From assembly GCA_013115125.1 (NCBI GenBank), contig JABANN010000462.1, positions 1 through 27,564 on the forward strand: 27,564 nt of DNA. The letters are read 5' to 3'. Positions 9,718 through 19,524 of this stretch are shown here, one piece after another (the stretch's first letter is position 1; the number at the start of each line of letters is the position of its first letter). The position numbers and the translations under genes were made by a program. The notes under the pieces were generated by a model. That model ran no database searches. It saw only the letters and a program-made list of their open reading frames with translations, and was not told the DNA's origin. The stretch comes from Perkinsus olseni. Its lineage: Eukaryota; Perkinsozoa; Perkinsida.

Positions 9718-12519
9718 ATGCCAACCAAGGTAGGCTGACGAGGCTCCTGGCTTTCGCTGGACGAATTCTTCTCAACTTAGATCCCTGAGTTGAGCGGAGT
9801 GTCGTCCGTTGAAGGACTGGCCTGCGGCGGGGAGCACTCGGCGGTGGTGTCCAACGGGCAGGTGTATACCTTTGGCAGCAACAAGTACGGCCAACTGGCC
9901 AGGGAAAGCGCCTCCGGGGTAGTAGACTCCGGTGGGATAACTCATTAACAGCTCCTGTTGTTCTTGTGCAGACGAAAGGTGACGTTGATGACGTCGCTGC
10001 CGTTGCAGAAGTCGAGGCGTTGACCGAGTCTCAGGCCAGCAGTAGGGTTGTGTGATCGGTTGCTCGCTACAGTGCATCCTGTCAGAGCTGGTCGCTGATG
10101 TGTCCTGTGGCGCCTTCCATACGATGATCAGAACCAAGGATGGCGCGGTAGGTCGCAGTTTCCCGACCTCCTGGCTGTAATGAGCGATCGCAGGTCCATT
10201 CGGCAGGCTGGGGAGGCAGTTGGTTCTCGGGCCAGGGCGCTTTGGGTCTCGGTGATAAGAATAACAGGGACAGGTAAGAGCATCTGCGCACAGCGAAGAA
10301 CCGTGGATTCGTTCTATTGGCAGGTTTGATGCTGTCCAACGTCTATTAGAGTTGGGGGAACGGGTAGAGGAGGTATCTTGCGGCACGCAGCACGCTATGA
10401 TGCGCACTAAGTCTGATCACATCTACACTTGCGGGAAAGGCGAGTTTGGAATGTAGGAACTATTAAGCCACTCAAAACTGTCCCAAGTGTTGTTCGATTC
10501 GTCTCGTTCGATTCGCAGCTGCAGTGATATGCGATAGGTTGTGGGCCACATTCCCGGGGAGAGGATGTTAACGTGCGCCGCCCCAGCTGTGCTTCCTACC
10601 TTCATCCACCATCTACTCTCAGACTGGGTCTCGGTGATTCCTCTGATCAAGCAGAACCTCAAATGTTGGAGTATTTCCAGGACATGCTGGGTGATGCTCA
10701 TATTAAAAAGGTACTATCTCTGCCCCCACACGACATGGCCCCAATCGCTTGCATTGGCTTCTAGCGCATGGGGTTTGACATCATTTTTTATATCGTCCTA
10801 TTCGCGGTTGGATTCTCCTGACTGTAGCGAGGGAGGCAGGCTTTGAGGCTGAACTTCGTGATGATTCTCTAACATATACTAGCGGTATTCGCTACTGGAG
10901 TGGTGTTCGATCAGTAGCGTTGAACGTGCTGTTGTCCTCTCAGGTGTCCTGTGGATCAAATTTCTCATTGATTCTCGACACTCAAGGCAGACTATTCGTA
11001 TTTGGTCGTAACGACTATGGTCAACTGGGACTGGGGGAGGAGTCTATGGGCGACATGTGGGCTCTTGAGAATCCAAGTAATCGCTGTACGCACCGCTGAT
11101 GTGGTAGGTACTCGGCCGAAAGATACCCGCGCGAGATTCCGTGCTTGAAGGTAGTAGTTGATCGGGTCGTTTGGAGATTCAATTTTCCTACTATTGGTGC
11201 TTAAAAACGGGCAGGTTACTCACTTATCTTGCGAAAATCAGTCTGTCCTAGCAGAGTACGATGGAAAATGGTAGGCGATGTCTGAATCAAAGCCTTCCCG
11301 CCTCGTAAACTGCGTGGAGAGTAGAAAATTTTCCTACTATAATGACAGGCTCCATTCTAGTGTTTTTCGAAACAGCGTTGACGAATGTTGTGTGATGGAC
11401 CATCCCACATATTCGTTTGTATCTATTCAGTGTTGAATACCGCGCTACGAATCGCGATAGTAGTGGTAGGGCGAAAGTAGTACGTGAGAGTAAAAATCGT
11501 AGTTGAGCCTTGAGATGTTTCTATGGTTCAGCTCGAGGGCACTAAGATTGATGACGCTGTATGTGGCGAACATCATATAGTTGCGGTGGCCAGTACTGGT
11601 GCAGTGTAAGTCGGTGGCTGGTTTTCCGAACTCACTGAAGACCTACCGTTTGGCTGCGTTCGTTTCGGTCTCCTGCAGATCGTTTGACTCATCTTTTCCA
11701 TCACAGATACTACTGGGGTGATCGCACATGGTTAGAGCCTCACTCAGTAACGGTACCTTCGGAGTAATCAGCCGCCGGTCTTCTGGAGGGTCAGTTCTTT
11801 CGATTCAGTTACGAGAACGGAATCAGGGGAATTAAGAAGCTGGCGGCGGGGGCTAAGGTACCACCGGTGATGTTCCGTCAGTTCTGTAGACCGAATTTGA
11901 TGCTCGGAGTGTGGCTGCACGTTGGGCGCGCTGCTCTAAATTGTTTGCGACTGTTCAATCAGTCTTTCTATCAGTATTCCTTCCTGTTAACGGAGAGCGG
12001 CCTCGTTTACAGCTGGGGGAAGAAGTCCTCTGGATGCCTCGGGAGGAATGATGGGAAGACCATGGTGGTGAGTGAATACGTGCAGGTCTTGACGTGTTGA
12101 TCTTGCTTATAAGGTTCCGACGTTGGTGCCACCGAAGGTATTCGGCAATCATCGTGTCGTGGATATCGAGGGCGGGAAGCAGAGGTGAGGCTCAACTTGA
12201 ACTTTCTGACACCTCTAGCTAGCATCATAGGCTGTTTAACAACTCTGTATTGGTATGTTGCACCAGCAGGTGCTTAGCAGTGACGAGCGATGACGAGTAC
12301 ATCGCTTTGTCGGAGGAGGAAGCAGAGCAAATCCGTGAGACTATCGTCGAGCCCAGTGAGTTGGGGTGAAATTTTGTGCGGATACGTGGTGATGAGTTCG
12401 CACGCGCTTCTATCAGGCGGTAAGTCGTGCCAAGTGGTTGAATACTCGAAAGCGGAGGATGAACGCAGTCAAGCTGCTTAAGTCTGCGACAGCGAGCCGC
12501 TCTCAAGTTCCGGGAGTAA
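9718..12519 (+). CDS. RCC1: RCC1-repeat protein (Ran exchange factor family)
   Basis: Nineteen phase-consistent exons: 9718-9729, 9781-9918, 9972-10041, 10086-10147, 10194-10273, 10324-10452, 10623-10710, 10944-11056, 11108-11150, 11215-11270, 11431-11459, 11515-11605, 11707-11746, 11789-11857, 11975-12067, 12114-12184, 12267-12355, 12397-12419, 12469-12519. They give about 448 residues (human RCC1 is 421). The repeat pattern of a seven-bladed propeller recurs: LACGGEHSAVV with FGSNKYGQL, VSCGAFHTM with GALGLGD, VSCGTQHAMM with GKGEFG, VSCGSNFSLI with FGRNDYGQLGLG, THLSCENQSVL, AVCGEHHIVAV with YYWG, and FLLTESGLVYSWG. The C-terminus is an acidic stretch followed by a basic helix. RCC1 proper loads GTP on nuclear Ran, and its NTF2 neighbour fits that role. 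Other RCC1-repeat proteins exist, so orthology is likely but not proven. The 29-nt exon at 11431 is the weakest. Confidence 0.88.
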
Positions 12520-12849
12520 ATTTTTGCGTAAGCGTAACAATTGCATAACTTTTATTGTGATGCTGGTTTCTGGCGATCACGGCGTTGCGTTGTCTCTGAT
12601 GGAAGCTGAGTAGGAGCGGTGTAGCACTTTGAGGGAATGGACTTGCCGTCTTCTGAGAGTCCAAGAAGTGAACTGTGATCGCGGACCAAATACGAACGCG
12701 GTTCCGCATTTGTGTGGGTTACTATTTGCCCCCGGGCAAGTGAAGAGTGGCTTGCGAGCATCTTCTGAACCGAATCGGGTTAGCCGAGGGGGGTGCTCCA
12801 TAATGGTGTTGCCAGGAGTCCTGCTGTCAGTTGTGAAGTCCTCGGTGGA
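12520..12849. other. Gap between the RCC1 gene and the coiled-coil gene
   Basis: This 330-bp stretch has several short overlapping frames on both strands but none with family resemblance or a good splice chain. It presumably holds the RCC1 3' UTR and the promoter of the next gene. Confidence 0.45.
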
Positions 12850-13460
12850 ATGTCTGTATTCGGCCTTCAAACGTACAAGTCATTTCAAGAGTTCTCAGCC
12901 GAATACGAGAGCACCAAGGCATCCCTAGAATCGAGAGTGGCAAAATTAGAGTCTGACTATAAGAAAATAGCTAAGGAGAACGTTCAGTACAAGGCGCGAC
13001 TTGAAGCATTAGCTGCGGTTCGGGGGCAGCTAGTCGGAACTAGACGACGTTTGGCCATGGCAGTTCTCCGTGGGATCGGGGATGCTGTTGGAAGTGAGTG
13101 TTGGTGATAGACACGCACGTCGCCTCGATGAGGCCCACTCTGAGGGGAACCTCCAATGATAAGCACCGCTTCCTTGCAGGCACGAAAGCATATATCTTAC
13201 GAGAGGCCTTTTATTCCTGGCGAGAGCGACTGCGAGCGGATCGGTTGAAAACCCTCGAGAACAGGCTTGCCAGCCTGAACCGAGCAATCGAGAGGACCAG
13301 TGCAGCACTCGAAATGAAGATGCTAACTGTCAATGATGGGATAGCTTCGCAGCGGGATGAGATCCATGAAGCTATAGGCTTGCTCGATAGGCGATGCAAT
13401 GCAGCGTTAGGAAGGACCGAAGATACGCTGGGAAAGATGAAGGTGAACTTGAATGGTTAG
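12850..13460 (+). CDS. Coiled-coil protein, 174 aa
   Basis: Two exons, 12850-13093 and 13180-13460, are joined across an 86-nt intron with a GTGAGT donor and a CTTGCAG acceptor. The start MSVFGLQTYKSF is preceded by an in-frame upstream extension that looks random, so ATG 12850 is preferred. Most of the protein is predicted helix: a Glu/Lys/Leu heptad region (about residues 15-60), a basic Arg-rich linker, and a second long helical region (about 85-165). Exon 2 begins with an AFYSWRERL motif reminiscent of a single Sfi1-type centrin-binding repeat. The protein may be a small structural or cytoskeletal component, but the family is not recognised and the Sfi1 resemblance rests on one motif. Confidence 0.75.
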
Positions 13461-13511
13461 GAAATTGAAATTGATGAAAAAATACTGCGAACAAAAATGA
13501 GGGGAATAGAA

Positions 13512-13593
13512 CGACAGCGGCAGGATTCGAACCTGCGCGGGCAGAGCCCAGTGGATTTCTAGTCCACCTCCTTAACCACTCGGACACGCTGTC
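13512..13593 (-). tRNA. tRNA-Ser (anticodon AGA)
   Basis: The minus-strand cloverleaf is complete. The acceptor GACAGCG (13593-13587) pairs perfectly with CGCTGTC (13519-13513), and the discriminator is G. The D arm is of the class II type. The anticodon stem GTGGA/TCCAC encloses the loop CTAGAAA (anticodon AGA). The long variable arm is GGGC-TCT-GCCC, and the T arm is GCAGG-TTCGAAT-CCTGC. There is no intron and no encoded CCA. AGA (inosine) reads TCN serine codons. It lies antisense in the 166-bp gap between two protein genes. Confidence 0.97.
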
Positions 13594-13626
13594 AGATAAT
13601 TTTCTGTTTCACGCATTAGCCCCGCT

Positions 13627-15551
13627 ATGTCAGCAGGAACCTTCGGTGTATAAGGGTAAGATTTTGGAGCCAAGGCCTGTCGTTCATAGTCCCCCAGCTA
13701 GCACTGGTCCAGCACGCCCTTGAATACTCCTCAGTCCGCAATCGCGCGCCAGCTCTCTTACTTATCCGAGCGTTTCGCAAGAATTCGAGCGGAAGCCGAC
13801 GCGAGAACCCCAGAAGCTGAAGAGCGTCAACAACAGGGCAGAGCATTGGGAGAGGCAGCTGAGCTCATTAGTAACTGTACATGTCGAGAGATAGTCTTCC
13901 AAGTGGACAACTTGGCGGAGCGATTGGCATCCGGTTCTAGTAGGATGGTGAGAGGCTCCCGGTCATCCAGATCACGCATCAGGTATCTTTCGTTCAAGAA
14001 CGTGTTCGCTCGCCGGCATGCCTGGCTGGAGAATCGTTGTTGTTGTGGAGTGTTGTTTGGAGGCAGCGCGAGGCATACCGAGTGAGGTGCAACACCCACT
14101 ACCTGGAATGATAGGAGTAGGCGAAGATGCCATCTTCCAGATGGTGTTGGTCGCGAAGCCGTGATGTTCACCATCAACTGGCAGGTGGAAATTGAAGGCC
14201 CACCTGAAGTTAGCAGCTTCTCTTGCTACGTCTGTATTGGTAAGGATAAACGCGTCCGGGTGGAGAACCACAATTTCATGCCTGATGATGGCCGCATGGG
14301 AGCGCCCGTACAACTGAGAGGGATCTGCTCCCTACAGGAAGCGTAGGGTTATCGGGGATGTCTGGTTAATAACGCCGTGGCCTGGTAGATACGAGCGAAC
14401 GTCAGACTGTCTTACCGTCGGAGTGGAGTTGGAATCTTTTCGAGCGCCCTGGACTCTACATGAAGCTGGCGGCCTCGCCTCAGATGGCATCACCGGAGGG
14501 GTCAGGGAGGTGCTGCAACCATCTATCCCGCAGTCGAAGGGGCGGGAGATACTTCGCTGCCTGGAAGTATTGCGCAACAGAATGGTGAAAAGCGCTCGAT
14601 GGGTCATCCACAACGCTCGAGGTGGGCTCCGGCTTGCTGACATTCCGACGAGCGCACAGCCGCCATGTTCAGAGGTGTTGGCCTTGGGGCGACCGGCGGT
14701 GACCTCGCAGCGGTTCACCATCGCAGGCGTGGAGCAAGTTGAGATCGAGATAACAGTGTCGGAGGGAAAGAAGTGGGGGCAGCCTGTTCTCGGAGTGAGC
14801 TCATGCCCCGAGTACAGAGTCGACCATTTTGTGGTTAGGTGAAGCTCAGTTGTACTGGTGTGATATCCTTGAAGGTTGGCGTCAAAGTCGGAAGAACGCC
14901 ACAGAAGATACTCGGGGCTTCCCTTGATGCGGCAGAGGTCTCTAAATCCATCAGGAAGGCTGTCGACTTGCCCGCCCTTACTATTGCGAAGTCGAACCTG
15001 TGCCCGCTGCTGGATGGCGGGGCCATAGACCACTCAGAGAACACTGCCACCGTTGTGTTGACGGTCCTATCAGCTAGGTTGGCCAGCCGGCAGCTGGCGC
15101 CAGGTGTCACAGTCCACGAGGAGTCTGAGGGGGACTGGCGCTGTGAAGTGCCGGCTTTCGTTCCCCCTACCAGCCCAGGCGGGATCATGACTTGCGTCGA
15201 CTTGCCACGGGTAGTGTTGGGCGGGTGTTTAATCGCTCATGGATGAGTCGTGTCGAGACTAGCGTGTGTACTGATATTCAGGTCCCTGACAGAAGTCCAG
15301 CGGAAGAGCTTCTGGTGTCGAGAGGCATGGCTAGAGAATCTGCAAATGAGCTTGAGAATTCTCCCAGCGAGGAGACTAGATACAGCAGACCATGTCATAC
15401 GGCAATACCCAGGGTGCACCGTTACGGAAGCCTGTTGCGTTCAGAAGGTTCAGCCAAAAGCTATAGTCGATCGATTACGATACTGCTGCCAAGTTCGGGT
15501 TGGGAGTGCTCCTGCAAGCCCGCGGATTTTCCGTGCGCGGAGTCCAGCTGA
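13627..15551 (+). CDS. Unrecognised seven-exon gene, about 496 aa
   Basis: Proposed exons: 13627-13647, 13735-13947, 14063-14143, 14185-14239, 14319-14833, 14875-15210 and 15282-15551. All joints keep phase, and the two largest exons are long uninterrupted frames. Donors include GTGAGA (13948), GTAAGG (14240) and GTAGTG (15211). Exon 2 encodes a helical, Arg/Ala/Glu-rich region, perhaps a coiled coil. The middle exons contain beta-type sequence with scattered Cys (FSCYVCI) and Trp (DVWLITPWPGRYE). The last exon is Ser-rich and probably disordered. I recognise no domain, signal peptide or membrane segment. The 14143-14185 and 14833-14875 joints are preferred because they bypass in-frame stops, but alternatives exist. 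The region could also be two genes, with a break near 14163. Confidence 0.55.
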
Positions 15552-15920
15552 AACCACCCGACCATTCTCGTGATACTAACCGCCTAACCTACACTCATGC
15601 ACGACGAAGCAGGAACCACGCTTTGTAGTCTATCTCTGGTAGAGCGTATAGAGATTCTCTATACACCCTGTGTGGCTCCAAGCGACACCAGTTCACATAC
15701 GACGGACATCCGATAGGAAATATCCTGCCTGTCCCCATTGTGTCGAAGCTGCTGTTGGTATCAGCTGCGCTAGCGTCCTCTAGGGATGTTAGTGCTGGCC
15801 TCCCTCAGTTAGCTGAGGGGTGGTTATGCTTGAGCGTTGTGGGGGCGACCTCCTGATGAGGTAGGTCCCGTCAGCTGGCGTGATAATATCGAGTGACTGC
15901 TTAGTTTTAAATTTTTGACA
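15552..15920. other. Region upstream of the first transporter gene
   Basis: This 369-bp stretch has no supported exon. A TTAGCTGAGGGGTGG motif near 15810 resembles CGGCTGAGGGGTGG near 155 in the window, but the match is short. An AT-rich patch (TTTTAAATTTTTGACA) lies immediately before the ATG at 15921. Confidence 0.45.
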
Positions 15921-17198
15921 ATGGCATTTTCGTGCTTCGGGATAAAAGGTAAACACGATGATGAGGTGACCGAGGCTGGCTCTCCGGGCTCCTCTAAAGT
16001 CGTGCCCGAGGCCAAGGAGCCGTCCTGCGATTGGAAGTTGAAGACTTACTTCTGCATCATTGGTTGTGTTGCTCTTCTCGGTTGGAACTTCATCCTCGGT
16101 GAGTTGGGTGCTCTTATCGATGCTTTCGGTGAGGCATACGGAACTTGGGTGTCTCTGTGTTACTCATTCTTTATTAACTGCGGCCAATTGCTGTTGGTGT
16201 ACATGGGTAACCGGTTCAAGTTCGGACCACGTTTTTACCTTGGATGTGGTGGTATGGGAATTTCCCAGATTCTCCTGGCTATCTGTGCTGCTACCTGGGC
16301 GCAGCAAAATCAGGTGCTCGGATTCGTCTTTGGTTGCATCTTCGTTGGTATCTTCGGCTTCGCCAATGCTCTGATGGAATCCTCTATGTTCGGTCTGGCC
16401 GCTCTGGTCACCTCTGAGTGTACTGAGTGGATTATGATCGGTGAGGGTATCGCTGGTCTGTTGGCTTGGCCTGTAGATAGACTTTGCCAGGCTATCCTGG
16501 TTGGTTGTGGTGTCACCGACTACATGTACCCTCGTATGATCTTTTTCTATGGTTTGGCCATGTTAGCCAACTTTGCCTGTATTCCTATGTACATGTTCGG
16601 TGTCCAGAGCCATCCTTTCATGCAACCTGTTTACAAGATTGAAGAAGATAGAGTGAAGTTCCAGATGAAGAAGACTATGAAGCGACCAACAAGCAAGGTT
16701 ATCAAAGACATCATACCCATGGCTATTAACGTTTGTGCTGATTTCACAATCAGTTTCGTGGTCTTCCCCTGGACAATCTTCCAAATGGTTCCATCAGCCT
16801 TGTCTACGGATCAGTTTGGTCAGCTGATGACATACTGCTTCCAAGTTTTTGATACACTCGGCAGATTCTCTCCCAACCTCCACTTCCCCATCAGCAAGAA
16901 GATCATCCGCTACGTGTCTTTCGGTCGTGTGATCTTCATTGTTCTATTCTTCCTCAACTTCAGTATTGATGTACCTCCGTTCCATTCCGATTGGTGGCGG
17001 TTCGTCGTTATGGCGTTCTTCGCCTTTACTAATGGTTCGGTTGCTACATGGTCTATGATTTACGGACCTCAGCAAGTCGACCAAAATGAGAAGGAAGAGC
17101 TGGAAATTGCTGGTTACGTAATGGCGTTTGCCCTTATCCTTGGTATCTTCGCTGGTTCCATTATTGCCACGATCATCCAGCAGTGTGCTTATATGTAA
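15921..17198 (+). CDS. ENT/SLC29 nucleoside transporter, gene 1 (subtype A)
   Basis: An intronless frame of 425 residues. Start ATG 15921 gives MAFSCFG, parallel to the other paralogs; an upstream in-frame TTG is ignored. About 11 hydrophobic segments match ENT topology: TM1 with CVALLGWNFILG, and TM4 with NALMESSMFGLAAL. A charged loop lies between TM6 and TM7, TM8 carries VFDTLGR, TM9 starts RVIFIVLFF, TM10 has NGSVATWSM, and TM11 has AGYVMAFALILG. ENTs move nucleosides or nucleobases across membranes without sodium; D and R of the TM8 motif contact ribose in human ENT1. It shares YMGNRFKFGPRF, TSECTEWIMIGEGIAG and 3' UTR bases (TTCTAGTTTAT) with gene 3, defining subtype A. The TM4 residue is Glu where classic ENTs have Gln. 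Gene 2 follows after 517 bp on the same strand. Confidence 0.92.
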   Translation: MAFSCFGIKGKHDDEVTEAGSPGSSKVVPEAKEPSCDWKLKTYFCIIGCVALLGWNFILGELGALIDAFGEAYGTWVSLCYSFFINCGQLLLVYMGNRFKFGPRFYLGCGGMGISQILLAICAATWAQQNQVLGFVFGCIFVGIFGFANALMESSMFGLAALVTSECTEWIMIGEGIAGLLAWPVDRLCQAILVGCGVTDYMYPRMIFFYGLAMLANFACIPMYMFGVQSHPFMQPVYKIEEDRVKFQMKKTMKRPTSKVIKDIIPMAINVCADFTISFVVFPWTIFQMVPSALSTDQFGQLMTYCFQVFDTLGRFSPNLHFPISKKIIRYVSFGRVIFIVLFFLNFSIDVPPFHSDWWRFVVMAFFAFTNGSVATWSMIYGPQQVDQNEKEELEIAGYVMAFALILGIFAGSIIATIIQQCAYM

Positions 17199-17715
17199 AA
17201 TAGTTCTTGTATGTTCTAGTTTATTATCCGCGGGTATCCGCTGTTAACCGCCTCTTGTATATCGCTTTTTTTGGTGGTGTTTTCGCTTCTATTTGCTGCA
17301 GCAAGCCCTCTCGTCTTCGAGGGCTGTTCTCGTCTGCGGACTTGAGAAGCACTTTAGTTGTGGGCGGTGAGGATGTTTTTTGGCCATATTGGCCCTAGAC
17401 CTGTGAATTCATCCGTTGTAAGCAGTTCCTGCTACTGCTTATCTCTTTAATAGCAACAACAATAACAAAATCAGTCTATGACCATTTGTTTTCTACCATT
17501 CTCGTGCAGAAGAAAATACGTAGGTGTTGAGTTTTACGAAATTCTTTGGTGGAGGTTATGACGAAAGGAATAAGATTGCTAGCGGCATTGTGATGTTTCC
17601 GTGTCATGCTCAGCTGGCACTAGCATTCGGTGGTCATTGTCAGCATGGGGTACGTTCTCCGCTTATGTTTTTTCGCTCAGTCTATCACCAGTTACTCTGA
17701 TCGTTTCTGGCGGAA
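17199..17715. other. Gap between transporter genes 1 and 2
   Basis: This 517-bp stretch starts with the gene 1 3' UTR. It includes a CAA/ACA-rich low-complexity patch near 17454 and the upstream region of gene 2. No separate gene is supported; short open frames here continue into shadows of gene 2. Confidence 0.5.
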
Positions 17716-19041
17716 ATGCCGCTCGCGGGTCCGTTCACTGGTCGTAGCAGCTCTGAGGTCGTCGACAGTTGCGACTTTGGTGATCGTTGTTCTGTTGTGG
17801 GGACAGCTTCTGAGGTCATCTCTGTGGCAAGTGATGCAGAGGTATGTGCAAAAGGCGTGTCCAGTAATATCGACTGGAAGTTGAAGGCTATGTTCTGCGT
17901 CATTGGTTGTGTTGCCCTTCTCGGTTGGAACTTCATCCTCGGCGAGTTGGGTACTCTTATCGATGCCTTCGGCGAGGCTTATGGAACTTGGTGTTCCCTG
18001 TGCTTTGCACTCTGCATCAACGCCGGGCAGTTGATGCTCGTGTGGATTGGCAATCGATTCAGGTTCGGCCCTCGTTTCTACGCGGGCTGTATTGGCATGG
18101 GCGTGAGTATGATTCTCATTGCTGTCAGCGCGATGACCTTCGCCCGGAACAACCAGTCGGCGGGCCTCGCCGCGGGCTGCATATTTGTGGGGTTCTACGG
18201 CTTTGCCAACGCTGTGATGGAGTCAACAATGTTTGGTTTGGCTGCCCTCGTCGGTCCGGTCTCAATGCAGTTCATTCTAATCGGCGAGGGAGTGTCAGGT
18301 CTCATCGCTTGGCCCCTTGACAGGCTCTGCCAGGCAATCCTTGAGGGCTGTGGAGTCGCTGACTACACTTATCCCCGAATGATGTTGTTCTTCGGTCTGG
18401 GTATGCTTGTCAACTTCGCTAGCGTCCCTATGTATAAATATTCTATGCAGCGTCATCCTGTGATCGTGAAGGCGCTCGAAATCGAAGAGGGCCGCCAGGA
18501 TTTTATCCTCAAGAAGGAGACGACGCGACCTCTGGTCAAGATCCTGTGCGATGTAGCTCCACAGTCTCTTACAGTCTGGTTCAGTTTCACCATTTCTTAC
18601 ACTGTTTTCCCGTGGACCGTCTTTGAAATGAGCCCGTCCGCGTTATCACCAACATCGTTTGGCAAACTGATGACATACTGCTACCAGGTATGCGACACAG
18701 TTGGTCGAGCTTCTCCTTCGTATCACCTTCGTCTGAAGAGGTGGTTCACGCCCTATGCCGCCGCTGGGCGCTTGATCTTCATCCCCCTGTTTTTCCTATG
18801 TATTCATTTATCGTTCTCGCCATTCACTCAAGATTGGTTCCGCTTCGTGATCATGGCTCTATTGGGGCTTACTAATGGTATCCTTGCGGCATCTTGTATG
18901 ATTCACGGACCTACACAGGTGGATCAGAATGAAAAGGAGGAGCTCGAGATCGCTGGCTATGCGATGTCCTTCGGTTTGATCTGTGGTATCTTAACTGGCT
19001 CCGTTATAGCGACAGTCATTAAGCAGTCAGCTTACATGTAG
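17716..19041 (+). CDS. ENT/SLC29 nucleoside transporter, gene 2 (subtype B)
   Basis: An intronless frame of 441 residues with the same 11-TM layout. Subtype B marks are LVWIGNRF after TM2, SMILIAV in TM3, SGLIAWPLDRLCQAILEGCGV at TM5, and a VCDTVGRASPSYHLRLK stretch after TM8. The functional core residues W of TM1 and D/R of the TM8 motif are kept, and the TM4 residue is Glu. The N-terminus differs from all other copies: MPLAGPFTGRSSSEVVDS and a longer Ser/Val/Asp-rich tail instead of a short Met...CFG start. No CFG-type start lies in frame upstream, so either this copy gained a new 5' end or an unseen first exon exists. It is the most diverged B copy, with a Phe-Arg-Phe after NR and a Cys-Asp in TM8. 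Confidence 0.92.
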   Translation: MPLAGPFTGRSSSEVVDSCDFGDRCSVVGTASEVISVASDAEVCAKGVSSNIDWKLKAMFCVIGCVALLGWNFILGELGTLIDAFGEAYGTWCSLCFALCINAGQLMLVWIGNRFRFGPRFYAGCIGMGVSMILIAVSAMTFARNNQSAGLAAGCIFVGFYGFANAVMESTMFGLAALVGPVSMQFILIGEGVSGLIAWPLDRLCQAILEGCGVADYTYPRMMLFFGLGMLVNFASVPMYKYSMQRHPVIVKALEIEEGRQDFILKKETTRPLVKILCDVAPQSLTVWFSFTISYTVFPWTVFEMSPSALSPTSFGKLMTYCYQVCDTVGRASPSYHLRLKRWFTPYAAAGRLIFIPLFFLCIHLSFSPFTQDWFRFVIMALLGLTNGILAASCMIHGPTQVDQNEKEELEIAGYAMSFGLICGILTGSVIATVIKQSAYM

Positions 19042-19524
19042 TTTTGAACGTCTGAGCGGAGCCTTCCTGGCGGCTGTGCCGGCCCAGCAATGCTGGGTCT
19101 TTGTTCATAGTCCATCTTCCTCGGGGTTTCACCCCTTGTGACTGTTACTGTTCAAAGCTAATCAGAACTCTTCCCTCCTGCTCTAGCTAGTGATTTAATC
19201 TGGTTCGATGCGTGAAGTGCTTAGTTGGAAGTTAATAACGTGGTCGAGGCGAATCATTCGCCGCATTCGCAGGCATTCGGCGCGAATGCCATATTGAGTG
19301 CCAGCTTTTCGGATGACTATCGCACAGTGGAGGGTTCCTCCTAGCACTCCTGCAAGGGTTTCGTGGAAGTAGTTCCGCGTCTGCTGTCCTGGTTCGCCCA
19401 TTTATGCAAGCTGTTCTACAGTCAATGTTTCGGCAATGTAGATCCGCAACGAATAGCTCACGGAGAGCTTCGCGATTCCTTGTTATGCCCCTAACATTGT
19501 GGTACTGAGTATACATGGGCACCG

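Noticed and set aside
11041-11860. In-frame stops suggesting that the RCC1 gene is a pseudogene
   Set aside because: Short GT-AG introns of the usual size remove each stop and keep phase, and the repeat pattern continues across the joints.
15455-15480. A 19-nt intron GTTCAGCCAAAAGCTATAG that would join two open pieces
   Set aside because: Far shorter than any other intron here; the alternative frame through this region is open without it to 15551.
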